From the NCBI RefSeq assembly GCF_001411555.2, contig NC_049905.1:18156097-18220096 (forward strand): 64,000 nt of DNA, written 5' to 3'. The notes under the pieces were generated by a model that was not told where the DNA came from, made no database searches, and worked only from the letters and a program-made list of their open reading frames with translations. Within the stretch, counting starts at the first letter, position 1; each line of letters opens with the position of its first letter. A program made the translations under genes and the position numbers. Shown here piece by piece: positions 36,001-47,491 of the stretch. This DNA comes from Juglans regia. Lineage: Eukaryota; Streptophyta; Magnoliopsida; Fagales; Juglandaceae.

Positions 36001-37700
36001 GATATGACTCATACATTGGCCAGAAAAGACAAAGAATGTTAGTAATTCTATTGAGAAAACGGAAAGAAAAAACTGAACATTTTAGCTAGTGTGCCTACAA
36101 CATATCACACTTCAACTTTTGGCATTTGGCCTCCTTATTCATACAAGCATGGAGTCAATTTCTTGATTTCCATCCCTGCCACCAACCCCCCCTTCCCCCA
36201 AAAGAAAGGAAGAACGAAAAGATAAGACTAAATCAGCTTGCTAAATTTCTGGAGATATTGTAGCAACGGCATTATACAATTTCGCATACCAAAAATTATC
36301 ATGGGAGATTTTGCTGCAGGACATGTTTGAGGAAAAAAGAAGCATACTTGAACCAGCAGGAGCCCTTGCCATTGCTGGTGCAGAAGCATATTGCAAATAT
36401 TATGGCCTGAAGGGTGAAAATGTTGTAGCAATAACCAGTGGAGCAAACATGACCTTTAATAGACTAAGTTTGGTATCCCAACATGCTGATGTTGGTAGGC
36501 GGCAAGAGTCTGTCCCTGCTACATATGTTCCAGAGAAGTGGGGAAAGTTCAAACAGTTCTGTGAACCGGTATGCAGACAAAATAATTTTTATGTGTGATC
36601 TAGAAGCCAATTATACTATTATCTTTTAGTTCCATGGGATTTTCTGAACATAAGATCATCGGCTTCGTTTGTCTGTTTTTACAATCACCCTCAAGCAAAT
36701 ATTAAATAAGCTGCAATTATTGGTCTGCAATATTTAAATGATCTTGTTCGGCAAGCTGTCAACTAAATAATAGGAACCAAGATTCAATACAAACCTCTTT
36801 AGGCAAAATAAAAGTTGAAAGAAAGAGGACAGAACTTTTTGTTCCACATTTCAACTTAATCTGTTTGTCATCTTTACTGGCAGTGTCAGATTCCCGAGTC
36901 CTCCAATTTGTTGTCTATCTACTCTGGGAGTGGGAATCTCATTTGGTTGCGGTTCACACAAGTACAGACCTGATTAAAATTGTAATGTCTCTCAGAATTG
37001 AGGTTCATGGTTTGGGGGTTTGTTTACTTAGCCAGATATTTTATTGATTGAACTAATGATAATAGCCTCTTGATTCTTATCTTGTTTTGCTCTACTCTTA
37101 GTTTCGTTGTCAAGATAGAACTCTTATTAGATTCCATAGCCTCTATTTTATTTACTTTCCCGTAGAAAAAATACCACCCCCTTCTCATCCAATCATCTAA
37201 AGTTTGTCATTTCATAGGTTAGAGTTCTGAACCACCCTTTTTCGAATTTTCAGGCAGGTGATGGATCAAGCATTGAAAATGAGATTCTCTGTCGGTTTTT
37301 CATCCCTGAGAGACCAGGTGCTCTAATGAAATTACTGGATGCCTTTAGTGGCCGTTGGAATATCAGCATGTTGAATTACCAAAGACAGGTTGTGCTTAAC
37401 ATTCCTTTAGCTCATTGGCTTCTCAATTATACAAAAGCTCACTTGTATTTTAATAATATTCTCCAAAATGATTTGGTTTCACTCGACTGTTGTTTCTCAC
37501 TAAAATTTACTTCTAAGAAGAGCATAACGAGTATATTGTGTCTGACCTCCTTGCAGGGCCAGATTGGTGGAGATTTGTTGGTTGGTCTCAAAATTTTAAG
37601 CTCTGAGATGGATGAATTCAAAGCTTTGGCTAACAGTCTAGGATCTGATTATGCATTTGAAATAAGCGATGAAACTTTACCTCTACTGTTGAATCAGTAG
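33031..37700 (+). CDS. Threonine dehydratase, biosynthetic, chloroplastic
   Basis: PLP-dependent threonine deaminase, making 2-oxobutanoate for isoleucine in the plastid. Exons: 33031-33519, 34038-34217, 34326-34595, 35484-35690, 36320-36568, 37254-37388, 37557-37700; all introns are phase 0, GT-AG, giving about 557 residues. The first ~90 residues look like a transit peptide. An in-frame upstream ATG lies at 32995; I chose 33031 because MEVLCF resembles family starts. PLP lysine motif [26 protein letters not shown] and SGANM are intact. The C-terminal regulatory half is abnormal: after [13 protein letters not shown] most of the first ACT-like repeat is missing, and sequence resumes at [18 protein letters not shown]. 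The usual HYR of the second repeat reads NYQ. An extra Gly precedes VFSFK unless a non-canonical donor is used. Probably expressed, regulation doubtful. Confidence 0.85.
36865..37047 (+). other. Possible degenerate regulatory exon of threonine dehydratase
   Basis: This lies in the 685-bp intron where the missing ACT-like exon should be. A frame reads [11 protein letters not shown], then [13 protein letters not shown], faintly like the family pattern EALVLYSVGVHTxSELKAM. The second half of the exon (LVKDHLRxLMGGR) is not found. No splice-compatible full exon could be built, so I treat it as a relic. Confidence 0.3.
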
Positions 37701-38267
37701 ATATTGCACATTTACTTAAAAGAGTGCTGCTGCATGCATGTTTCATGAAGAAATCGATCTGAACTGTTATACAAAGGGAAATTAGGAACCAAGGAATGTC
37801 ATTACTATCGTAAAAAATCTGTGACAAGAATTAGACAATGTAGTCGTTATTGTCGGAGGTCTAGTCTCATTCGTAATATGATGAAAATTTACCATGAAGC
37901 TTAAGATTAATACTTGAGTTGGAGATGAGCATGTTACATTTGTGGTCTTTACTCAAAAGAATGTATGAAACAGTTATTGGTCTTCCCAATTTGTTTTCAT
38001 ATGCCACCATAATAGTACATCAGATTCTTCATAGATGTTCTCTTGGATGTTTCTTTATTGCTCCATCTCTACTAAAATACCTCAGCATAGAGTTTGTTAA
38101 CTGGCTTCAATTAATTACATTTGGAAACGTCATATATCACACTCTTCCAATCTTTCTCAATTCTATTCCATTCCATTTGAATATAAAACACACAAAAGAT
38201 TATTTGGATTTACTATAGTGAGTTGGCAGTAGTTTAGATTTAGCAAACTCAAAAATCATTGTACCAA
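37701..38267. other. 3' flank of threonine dehydratase
   Basis: Includes the expected 3' untranslated region. No other feature seen. Confidence 0.5.
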
Positions 38268-39152
38268 TGTGGGTGGAGAGGGTAAAAAGGCCCAGTCCAA
38301 GCGGCCAAAATCCCACGATCCAAAGGAAGGGCCATCGGTCTGGTAAAGTGAAGATGACGGCCTTTAGTGGGCTTGTCCCACCAAGTGAGAGGTCTGTTTG
38401 GCCCGGCCCAAGAACAATGAGGAGTCGACAGAGGTGGCCAGGGGTGACATACACCGACCTATTAGTCGCCTTGAATCATCACCAGCACGTGGATACTAAG
38501 AAGTGTGCGGGGGAAGCTACAACCCCCAATCACTAGGGAAAAGGAAGGTGGGTGACACAAGGAAAGGCCGAGGGGATGCAAACTCTTCAAGTTCCTAGAA
38601 AATAGCTACAAGGAAGCGTGCAAAAGAGGTAACCACAACTCATTCACTGAGGAAAGAAAGGTGGGTACCGCTGTAGCAGGTTGAGAAGCAACCGAAGTGA
38701 CGGTTGTGAAACAGTAGCTGTGGGAATGCATGCCGAAAGAGCAACCATGGCTCTCGCCGCAAAGGGAGAGAGATGGACTTGTCGACCCTGACTAAGAAGG
38801 CGCTAAAATGTGAGTTAGAGCTTAACACTGCATTAATTATTTCCCTTAGGGTATCACGCCCCTTGACTGGTTCACGTGCATGAGGCATGAGACACGATGG
38901 GACAACTTCTTGGGATGAAAGCAACATAACTCCAAACTACCTAATATAAAAAGCCTAATCAAGGTATGGTCAAAGACACGGAAGTTTAAGGCAAAGTAAA
39001 CATTTCCTAAAAAAGGAAAATTGACTTAAGCATCGGAGGGTCCCCTGGCCGCCCCCGAGCTCCCTTCTTTACTTGTATATTAGTAGGTCCCTTGGTCCAC
39101 CTCCCAGCTATCCGAGGAGTCCTCCTGGTACGTACGAAACACGTCCAAAACA
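38268..39152. repeat. Unclassified GC-richer repeat, possibly a solo LTR
   Basis: It starts TGTGGGTGG and a CA-ending border CGTCCAAAACA is possible at 39152. Inside are purine-rich GAAGG/AAGGTGGGT words and a TATA-like TAATATAAAAAGCC at about 38942. There is no coding domain, and the flanks do not show a target duplication. Called on composition and termini only. Confidence 0.3.
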
Positions 39153-39679
39153 GTGGGGATAATTTTAAATGTTCTAGGCAAAATTAAGCTAAAAGTCTAA
39201 TAATGCTTGATACAATGCCCAACTGGTTAAGAAGACATTCATGGCTACTAAAGTTTATGGTTTTAGTGCCATATACTACTAGTACTGTTAAAAATGGAGC
39301 TTGAAGAAAAGAAGCTAGATATCCGAAAAATTGAAAAAAAAAATTGTGTTGCGGACGGCATTTAATCTATACATATGAGAGGCGTATGTACATTCAAACA
39401 AAGTCAGACTCAAGCTTTAACTGTTGATGTTTTATCAATGAATATGCCAAAATAATACATGAACACACATATGCCAACATATAATAATCAAGTAGCTCAA
39501 CAAGCATGTACTATACTAACATGATCAATTTGATTAATTATAGGTATTTTTGAGGCTAGGGCAGGAAGGCTTGCTAGAAACACATGAACATTTCCCGCCA
39601 TCTCCCAATAAAAACACTTGCATGTACGTATGATCATTTCTATGCTTTGGTCTTCATCTGATCTACTTTGAGTGATGAG

Positions 39680-39928
39680 TGAAATCACCACTTATTTCAA
39701 AAACTTAAACTGATGGGAAGTAATATATTTTATTATTTATTTTATATCTTAACATTCTCTTTCAGTAAGTGGACTCGACATGTGGAATATTTAATTAAAT
39801 GTGATAAAGTATAGAGTCAGGATTGGAACTTAAGACTTTGCTCTAATACGATGTGATATCACTACTTATTTAAAAAACTTAAGCTGATGGAAATAGGTAA
39901 ATTTTATTATTTATTTTATATATTACCA
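39680..39928 (-). mobile_element. Candidate 249-bp TRIM retrotransposon
   Basis: Two direct repeats of 75 bp, 39680-39754 and 39854-39928, flank 99 bp. On the minus strand each repeat starts TG and ends CA. Directly after the upstream repeat comes TCGTATTAGAGC, two mismatches from the initiator-tRNA-Met primer site TGGTATCAGAGC. Directly before the downstream repeat comes the purine tract GAAAGAGAA, a polypurine-tract candidate. This is the layout of a terminal-repeat retrotransposon in miniature. Flanking 5-mers do not match, so the target duplication is absent or decayed. Confidence 0.55.
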
Positions 39929-40387
39929 CTTTGTTTGGGTGTTTGGTTTGCTAGCATGTCTGTATCATTAGATCTCATAATACACACACATGTATACATA
40001 TCGTGTGGTTATTGTGTCATTATCTTTACATCTAGTTTCTTGAATTTGTGTATCGGGCGGTATAGAAAATAAGAAACACTCTATATGGTGAGTTGTATTG
40101 TGGTTACTTCTCTCTAATTTATGCCACCAGCATTCCAACAATAATGGATTAAGCTTATTAGCCTCAAAGGCTACTTTTGGTTTCAACATTTTTTCAAAAA
40201 TCTTTTAGAAAATTTTTCAACTTCAATTTAAACATAAAACTTTCTATTTTTTTAAAATCGTCAAATCATTTACTTCTGTATCATGAAAAGAGAAAACACA
40301 AAAATAACACAATTTTTAGACGAAAAAAAAAACTCATACAAACTTTATCGAAACAACTTTAAATTTGGTAACAAATCTTCTTGAAAA

Positions 40388-40742
40388 TGTAAGATGGAAG
40401 GGACCTCTCTTATGGGCAAACCCCTCCTATGCCGTAACGGCATGTAACGCGTGGCTTAAAGGCTGGCCTTTAAGGCCAACCATGTGAGATGCACAGAAAG
40501 ATAGCCCCCCTCAAATGATTCTCTGACATTCCAAAAAGTACAGAATCTCTCTCTTTTTGTTCTCTCTTAAGAAAGTATCTAGGTTGTGGATGTGTTGTGT
40601 GTTACTCTAATTTATTCTACCTAGTACACTTTACCACCAAGATGAAATGCTTGAGGCTTGTTGGATGATTTGTTCAAGCTGGATAGACTTGTGGAGCAAC
40701 TCAATAAGCTGTGCTTGAGGTATTCTGTTGTGTTCTCTAACA
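40388..40742 (+). repeat. 5' LTR of the copia element
   Basis: It aligns along its length with 44103-44524 except for about 66 bp present only in the 3' LTR. The missing segment is bounded by the direct repeat ATGGCTTAA in the longer copy. Confidence 0.85.
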
Positions 40743-40758
40743 TTGGTATCAAAGCATG
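40743..40758 (+). other. Primer-binding site (initiator tRNA-Met)
   Basis: TTGGTATCAAAGC directly follows the LTR end. It differs by one base from the copia primer site TGGTATCAGAGC. Confidence 0.85.
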
Positions 40759-40859
40759 TTTTTTAGTTGTTTCCAGTTTACCAAAAGCTTTTTTTTGCAT
40801 ATAGTTTTATCTACAATAGGTGCCATTCTTTTTGTTTTGCTTGAGTTTTTGGGAGAACT

Positions 40860-41360
40860 TCAACCATGAGGTTGCGCAGATTGACTATGAAGGTTTGACT
40901 CTTATAAGATGCGCTCTGACCACACGATGAAGCAATATCTTAGGGTAACGTTGACCATGATCCGCGAACTCAAGACGGCAAGAAACAACTTGACTGATGA
41001 GCAACAAGTCTACACAATGATACATTCACTACCAAATTTTTGGGAGACAATGGGCCAGAATCTAATGCACAATGAGAACATCAAAGACTTTGATGATGTC
41101 TCGCGTCACTTGGAGCTTGAGGCCGAGCGCCTAGAGGCTGCTAAGCCCAAACATTTGGCCTATATGGCTGAGTCTGGTTCACACAAGGCATCTAGGCCTA
41201 AGCGCAAGAAGTCCAAGATAGGGATAGCTACTGGACAAGTGAAGAAAGTGTCAGGAACTTCTCAGGACACGAGAGAGGCAAGCGCGGGAAGAACAAGTCA
41301 AAGTTAGAGTGCTTCAACTGCGAAAAGAAATGTCACTTCACTCGTGACTGCACTGAGCTG
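40860..41360 (+). pseudogene. Copia gag remnant with CCHC zinc knuckle
   Basis: The frame at 40909-41307 encodes the C-terminal half of a UBN2-type copia gag (LTDEQQVYTMIHSLPNFWE, then HLELEAERLEAAKPKHLAYM). One frameshift near 41305 leads into CFNCEKKCHFTRDC, a CX2CX4HX4C knuckle, where Lys replaces the usual Gly. The N-terminal half of gag is missing: only about 150 bp separate the primer site from the surviving part. Confidence 0.85.
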
Positions 41361-43700
41361 AAAAAGGTACACTCTGACTATTCTCGCATTGTTTTTGTAA
41401 TTAGTCATGTGATGGTTGCTCATTCATATCTTGTGTGGACTGTTGATTCATTAGCGACCGAGTGCATAACACGAGATCGAGTCAATTTTGTGGAGTATCA
41501 CTAGATTCTAGCTAGGAGTTGTAATATCAAGGTGGGGAATGGAGCTAGCATGGAGGTGCTGGGACTTGGTACCTACAAGCTGGACTTGCGGGGTGGCCGC
41601 ACTTTATTTCTCCATGATGTGCTATACACTCTCGAGATCTGACGAAACTTACTTTCTGTAGTTACTTTATTAAGACTTGGTTCTGGGATTGTATTTGAAA
41701 ATAATGGTGTTTTCTTATGTTTGGATAATGTCTTTTATAGTTGTGTTTTTCTATTAGACGGTTTTATGATAATGAGTTTGGATTATTCAAGTATGAATGA
41801 ATCTATTGCTTTTTCTTTCTGCATCTGGTAATTTGGATTCATATAAATGACATGCTAGGCTTGGCCATATAGGGTAAGAAAGAATGACTAGGTTAACTAG
41901 AGAATGCCTAATAGGCAATCTCGTTAAGGTCACGTTACCCACATGTGAACATTGTCTTATGGAAAAAGTTAAGAGAAAACCGTTTGGAAAAGCCACTAGG
42001 GCATTTTATCCATTGTAATTAGTCCACTCAGACATCCGTGGTCCAATGAATATGAGGGCAAGACACGGAAGTGTTTACTTCATCACATTTATAGATGATT
42101 TTTCACGTTATGGTCATATCTACTTAATCTCCCATAAGTTTGAAGCATTTGAGTGCTTTAGTTGATATCTTATAATGGTTAAAAACTTTGAGGACTGACC
42201 CCGGACGTGACTATCTCTCTGAGTAATTTAAAAAGCTCTGTGATGGAAAATAAATAAAATGACAGTTGACGATACCAAGTATGCCACAACAAAATAGAGT
42301 GGCAGAAATAAGAAATTGAACACTGCTTGAGATTGCTAGGTCAATAATGACGCAAGCAAACCTATCAATTTCATTTTGGAGGATGCACTTTTGACTACAG
42401 TCTACATTCTTAACCGAGTGCCTCCAAATCAGTATGTTCCACCACATATGAACTATGGACTAATGAGAAATCCAATTTGAGTAACTTGCGGCCATGGGGT
42501 TCAACGGGTTTTGTTCACAATATTTCTCATAAATATGGAAAGTTAGATCCTAGAAAGAAATGTATCTTTATAAAGTATTCAGAACACTCAAAAGAGTATT
42601 TGCTAATAGGTGAATAATCTGATGGAACTATTATTGAGATTGAGTCACGAGATGTGGATTTCATAGAGGATGAGTTCCCACATAGGGGTGAGGTTGATAG
42701 GAGTTTGGAACTCCATGAGATTATAGTCAAGAGAAGGCGCTCCAAGAGGTTTAGTTGAGAATGAGGAATAAATTTCTCAAGCTCCAACAAATTGTGAGAG
42801 TGACTTATCTCCGAGTGGGAGCACACCACTTGTAAATCAACCACAACAACTTTGGTTGAGTAGAAGCATGCGTGAAAGTATTCCCCGTCATCGTTTTGAG
42901 ATTGAAGGGAAAACTTTTACGATAGCTCTGCAAGATGATGATGAGCCTAGCAAAATTCATGAAGCTCTCTCGTCTTCTACTAAAAATAAGTGGATGAAAG
43001 TACTAAATGATGAGATAGGGTCTATGATGACTAACCAGGTCTGGGATCTGGTAGACCTGCCGTCATGGCGCAAGGCTATTGGGAAAAAATAGGTTATAAA
43101 GGTGAAGTGCAACTCGGATAGATCAATAGAAAGGTACAAAACTCGCTTAGTGGCGAAATGATATACCCAACAAGAGGGTATAAACTATGAGGAAACGTTT
43201 TCACCAGTGGTGAGGTTTGCCTCAATTCGCATGATTCTATCTATAGTAGCTTACATAGATTTGGAACTCTATTAGATGAATGTTAAGACAATATTTCTCA
43301 ATGGAGAACTAGATGAGGAAATCTATATGGATCAATCCATGGGCTTTGTAGTCAAAGGTCAAGAGCACAAGGTGTGCAAGCTCAAATGATCTATATATGG
43401 CCTAAAGCAATCATCTAGACAATGGTGTCTCAAATTCCATCGAGTCATTTTCTCGAATGGGTTTACGATGATAATGGAGGACCATTGTTTCTATGTCAAA
43501 AGGTCCAAGGAAGAGCTTCATTATGTTTTCATTGTATGATGACGGCATACTACTGACTGGAAATGACAAATGGTTGATAGTCGCCACAAAAGAGTGATTA
43601 TCTTTCAATTTTGAGATAATGGATACGGTTTAGGCAGAATACATTTTAGGAGTTAAGATCTACAGAGATCGATCAAAGACACTTCTGAGAAAGCTGTTCG
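41361..43700 (+). pseudogene. Copia pol remnant: protease, integrase, RT
   Basis: Protease: WTVDSLATECITRD at about 41440, where the catalytic D-S-G has become D-S-L; then GTYKLDLRGGRTLFLHDVLY. Integrase: HARLGHIGKERMTRL and LPTCEHCLMEKVKRKPF (zinc-binding part, about 41850-41975), then HSDIRGPMN and YFITFIDDFSRYGHIY. RT: about 42940-43560 with WMKVLNDEIGSM, YKTRLVAK, YEETFSPVVRFASIR, FLNGELDEEIYM and KLKxSIYGLKQSSRQW. At least six stops or frame changes. The YxDD region is disrupted near 43540. Confidence 0.85.
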
Positions 43701-44102
43701 ACCAAAGTTGAATGACATGAGGGCAAATGGAAAACTATTCGACATCGTATCTTCAATGATGTTTGCCGACATCGAATTGTGACGCTACACATTGGTAGCA
43801 GCTAAGGTTGTAAACATATCGAAATGATTTGGAGGTAGTCAAGCATTGTTCTGAGTTTTTTTGAACTCAAGAGGATTCAAAAATGCTTGATCTGATGCTA
43901 TCGAATAAGTTTAGGACATGACAATACACTTTAGGGATGTTGCTATATTGGTATTCTCTGTGAGAGATTTGGTATAGTGCTCCCATATTCCTTTTTGCAG
44001 GTGTGTTTGGTGTTCGTATAGTCTATTTGCTTGTATGAACAAAATTGAGAACGTTAGAGAGATGGAGGTCTAGGGTCATACCCACTATGTGCAAGTGGCA
44101 TA

Positions 44103-44524
44103 CATAAGATGGAGGGGTGCCCACATGGGCAAACCCCTCCAATGCCGTAACGGCATGTTACGCATGGCTTAATGGTCATGCATTATACGCATAAGAATAG
44201 AAGTGGCAATTTGCCACTTTATTTCATGGCTTAAAGGTTGGCCTTTAAGGCTAGCCATATGAGATGCACAGGGAGGTTTATATATAAATCCCCTCGGATG
44301 ATTTTTTGACATTTCAAAAAGTATAGAATTTCTCTCTTTTTATTCTCTCTTAAGAAAGTATCTAGGTTGTAGATGTGTTAAGTGTTACTTTGGTTTATTC
44401 TACGTAATACACTTCACCACAAGAAGAAATGGTTGAAGCTTGTTGGATTATTTGTTCAGACTGAATAGACTTGTAGAGCAACTCAATAAGATGTGCTTAA
44501 GGTATTTTGTTGTATTCTCTAACA
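44103..44524 (+). repeat. 3' LTR of the copia element
   Basis: Longer than the 5' LTR by about 66 bp (roughly 44170-44235). It carries the TTTATATATAAATCCCC stretch, a TATA candidate that is missing from the 5' LTR. Confidence 0.85.
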
Positions 44525-45239
44525 TAAAAGTTTCTCGAAATTTTCTTACTCTTAATACAAACATATTTACATTAAAAAAATCTCAATTATTAAAGCATCT
44601 TATTTTGATTTTCTTAAGAATAAAAAACTCTCTCAAAAAACTCGATAACTCTTCACAAAAAGTTTCTTCTTATTCATATTTTTAATGGACCCCATCATTT
44701 TTATCAAACCCTAATAAAAATACATCTCAAAAACTTTCTCATTTTCATAATAGGTTAATACCCATCTTTAAAGAGTTATTCAATAGTTTAAGAAAATTTT
44801 CAAGAACATCTTAGGAAGAAATATCATCTTGAATTATAATCGAGAATACTACTCTTTATTCATTACTTTTTCATTCCAATTTTATTAATAAATATAGTAT
44901 ATTTTAAATAAAAAAAAATTCTATTTGAAAGTATGCTTACAAAGCACACACTTTATTTTATTAACGTGGCAAAACTTGATTTACTAGATAAGTTATTTTA
45001 CTCATCATCATTGCACTATATATTTACTAAGAAAAGAAAATTAAAAATAAGCATTAATGTATGGATGATGAGTAAATAATTTTAAAATTAAAATTTCTTG
45101 TAATTAAATAAAATAGAGGGCCTAATCTACCAACTATGTAAAAAGAAGTCTTTTAAATAATTTTATAAATCAACGGCTTAAATAAAAGGTTAGAAGTTAG
45201 AAGTTAGAACGATCAACATTTCTCGGTGTCTGCCCGGAA
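44525..45239. other. Intergenic / 5' flank of RMI2-like gene
   Basis: AT-rich, no gene seen. Should include the promoter of the gene starting at 45240; no specific element could be named. Confidence 0.5.
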
Positions 45240-47263
45240 ATGGACTACAGGCTAGCAGCGCTGAAGCTGCTGTGCGCTCAGTTGAAAGACGCTAAGGAAA
45301 TGGCGTCGCAGAACGCCATGTCTCTCGGCAACATACTCTTCCAACGCGCCTGGTTACAGGTCTACTTTCCCTCTATTCTTCTTCTTCTTCTTTTCTCTCT
45401 CTTCCCCAAAACGATGTCCCCTTTTTCCCATTATTCCATCTTCTCTCCCATTTGATTATGCATTTTTCTATTCTAGTAAGACCCAAAAATCAACAACATC
45501 CGTGTCTCAGGGCGTTCTGGTCTCGGCCTCAGACGAAAATGACCACGTAGGGGCCCCGTTACTTCTCGACGACGGCACCGGCGTTGTCCAGCTCGCACTC
45601 TCCTCCGCAGACTTCCGTCTCCGCCCTTGGAAGACCGGTACCTATGCCTGCCAATTTTGACCCATTTTCATTCTTCCGACGGAGCATTTTAGCATTTGTT
45701 ACCCCCCTCTGTCTCTCTCTGTATCTTTCTTTCTTTGTACCACAGGGATGTATGTAATGGTTGTTGGAGGATTCATGGCACGTGCAGCTGAGCCCCCAAT
45801 TATCAAGGTACCGTATGTATGATATCAGAAATGTTTTTGATCAGTATGATATCATTATTGTATATTATATATGCGTATATACAAAGTATTGCTTGAGAAC
45901 TTGTATTATTTGAGATTATATAAAGAAGCATATCTTTGAATTTTGTATTATTTGGTGTGGTGGGCATTGTATTTGTATGCGTCTGTTAGAACAAACTATT
46001 CTCAGAATATTAAGAGTGCAAATGTTGCTGATCACTATGTTTAGACTCTGTCAATACTTCATATTATTTTTACCTTTATCCAACCAAATACATAATTTAT
46101 GCCTGCTAGTATTGTGGATATTGCTACCGAGGTTATAGTTATTATTACTTTTTTATCCTCATACTTCATATAAAAGATGTGATTTTATGTCTAAAATTTT
46201 TCTTCTTGTTTTCTGTAAGAGAGACATTGATGTTTTGAACTTGATTTTACTGGTAGTCTTTGCTAGAAATCTTCAAGTCTACATAGTTATTCATTGGATC
46301 CTCAAGATTCTGGCAAAGTTCAATTTGATGAGAGTTGTTAACCATCGAGTTTTAGCTTGCATGAGTTTTCTCATCTGCATCCATATACAAATGAAGTCAC
46401 AAATTTGTCCTGATATGCACATGAGTTGTTGGTTTTATGACTCCAATGAATGTTTATTTAAACCAGAAGAGATGTTGAACTGTTAGTATTACGATCAGGT
46501 ATGATGACAGTTTGGTACCAGGTTCACTTAACCATACTAATGATATGCGTAGTGTTAGAATGCTTTCGTGCCATATATTTTAAAGCATACCTGTGATATG
46601 TGTGTGTATATATAAATATATTTGACTACTACCAGTGATATAATTATCCTAGAATAACTGATCTACATCCAAGTTTTCATCTTTTGTTACAGACTAAAAA
46701 AACAAAAAAGAGTCGCTTACTTCGTATGGTGGAACTTTTTATTTTGGTTGAAAAATGTTGTGCATAATGTTCAAGAATCTGGTGTTTAGCTCTTTAGCAG
46801 TCCCCATTAAAAGCATGAAGAAATATGAGTGAAATGGAAGACAAAAGCCCCATTGCTTTTGTTTCAAACACAAATTTCACCATGATGGCCATTGTTTAAT
46901 TGGTTGATATGAAATACATGTATTTCAAGTTCACTTGAAAAGCCTTTACCTTGTCCTAACATCAGGTTCACTACTTAGTTTTAGAACACTTTTGACACTG
47001 GTCAGCACCCATCTGTTCTTCAAACTTTAGTTTTCAGGAATTCTTTAACCTCTTTTGTTCTCTCTTATTAGGCGTATCTATTGCGTACTCCCTATGCACC
47101 TAAATTCACTCATTAATAAAATATTCTGTGTCAAAAAAACAAATATCAGGTGCACAAGATTGTTGATCTTTCACAGTTCCCGGATCGAGAGGCAATGTGG
47201 TATCTTGAAGTTATGGAGGCGTATAAACTATTCTATAGGCCCTTAATTGAAGAACTTGAATGA
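45240..47263 (+). CDS. RMI2: RMI2-like, RecQ-mediated genome instability protein 2
   Basis: Four exons: 45240-45359, 45511-45637, 45746-45807, 47150-47263, with GT-AG introns, giving about 140 residues, close to the family length of about 145. RMI2 is a single OB-fold protein of the RecQ helicase-Top3-RMI complex that dissolves recombination intermediates. Visible features: helical start MDYRLAALKLLCAQLKDA, then a beta-rich OB core (NILFQRAWLQGVLVSASD, LLLDDGTGVVQLAL, GMYVMVVGGFM) and the conserved C-terminus KIVDLSQFPDREAMWYLEV followed by MEAYKLFYRPLIEELE. No stop or frameshift. The last intron is 1.3 kb. It converges on the peroxiredoxin gene, the stop codons being 228 bp apart. Family assignment is from memory of plant homologues. 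Confidence 0.75.
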
Positions 47264-47298
47264 TTATGTTCGGATCATCTCGCAGAGATACAGCAAGC

Positions 47299-47321
47299 TT
47301 TTTTTTTTTCTTTTTTTTTTT
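47299..47321 (-). other. A-tract at the 3' end of the PrxQ gene
   Basis: On the minus strand this reads A11-G-A11, located 171 bp past the PrxQ stop codon and 36 bp past the RMI2 stop codon. It could be the poly(A) tail of a retroposed mRNA. Confidence 0.5.
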
Positions 47322-47491
47322 CAAAGAGTTTGATGTTCTAGAGCGGAACTGATCAGCTTCTCACCTGATAGAATGATGGGTCCAAATCTGGCTAACAGCT
47401 AAAGTAATTACACAGGGCTCTGAATCATAGAAGAAGTGTATTATTGCTGCAAGTCCGAGACACATAATAAAAAGGGAAAAGAAGAAGCTCA

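Larger units (their letters stand above)
40388..44524 (+). mobile_element. Ty1-copia retrotransposon with both LTRs
   Basis: LTR 40388-40742, primer-binding site, gag and pol remnants in copia order (gag, protease, integrase, RT), LTR 44103-44524. Both LTRs end CTCTAACA. The 5' LTR starts TGTAAGATGG while the 3' LTR reads CATAAGATGG. Flanking bases GAAAA and TAAAA match at four of five positions, a possible worn target duplication. Coding capacity is destroyed, and the RNase H domain and much of RT are lost between 43550 and 44100. Confidence 0.85.

Noticed and set aside
38268..39152. Solo LTR with defined ends
   Set aside because: TG and CA ends can be drawn, but the flanking 5-mers ACCAA and GTGGG do not match, so it is listed only as an unclassified repeat.
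39836..39853. tRNA-like GCTCTAATACGATG
   Set aside because: It matches only the 3' 12 bases of initiator tRNA-Met, as expected of a primer-binding site; no cloverleaf.
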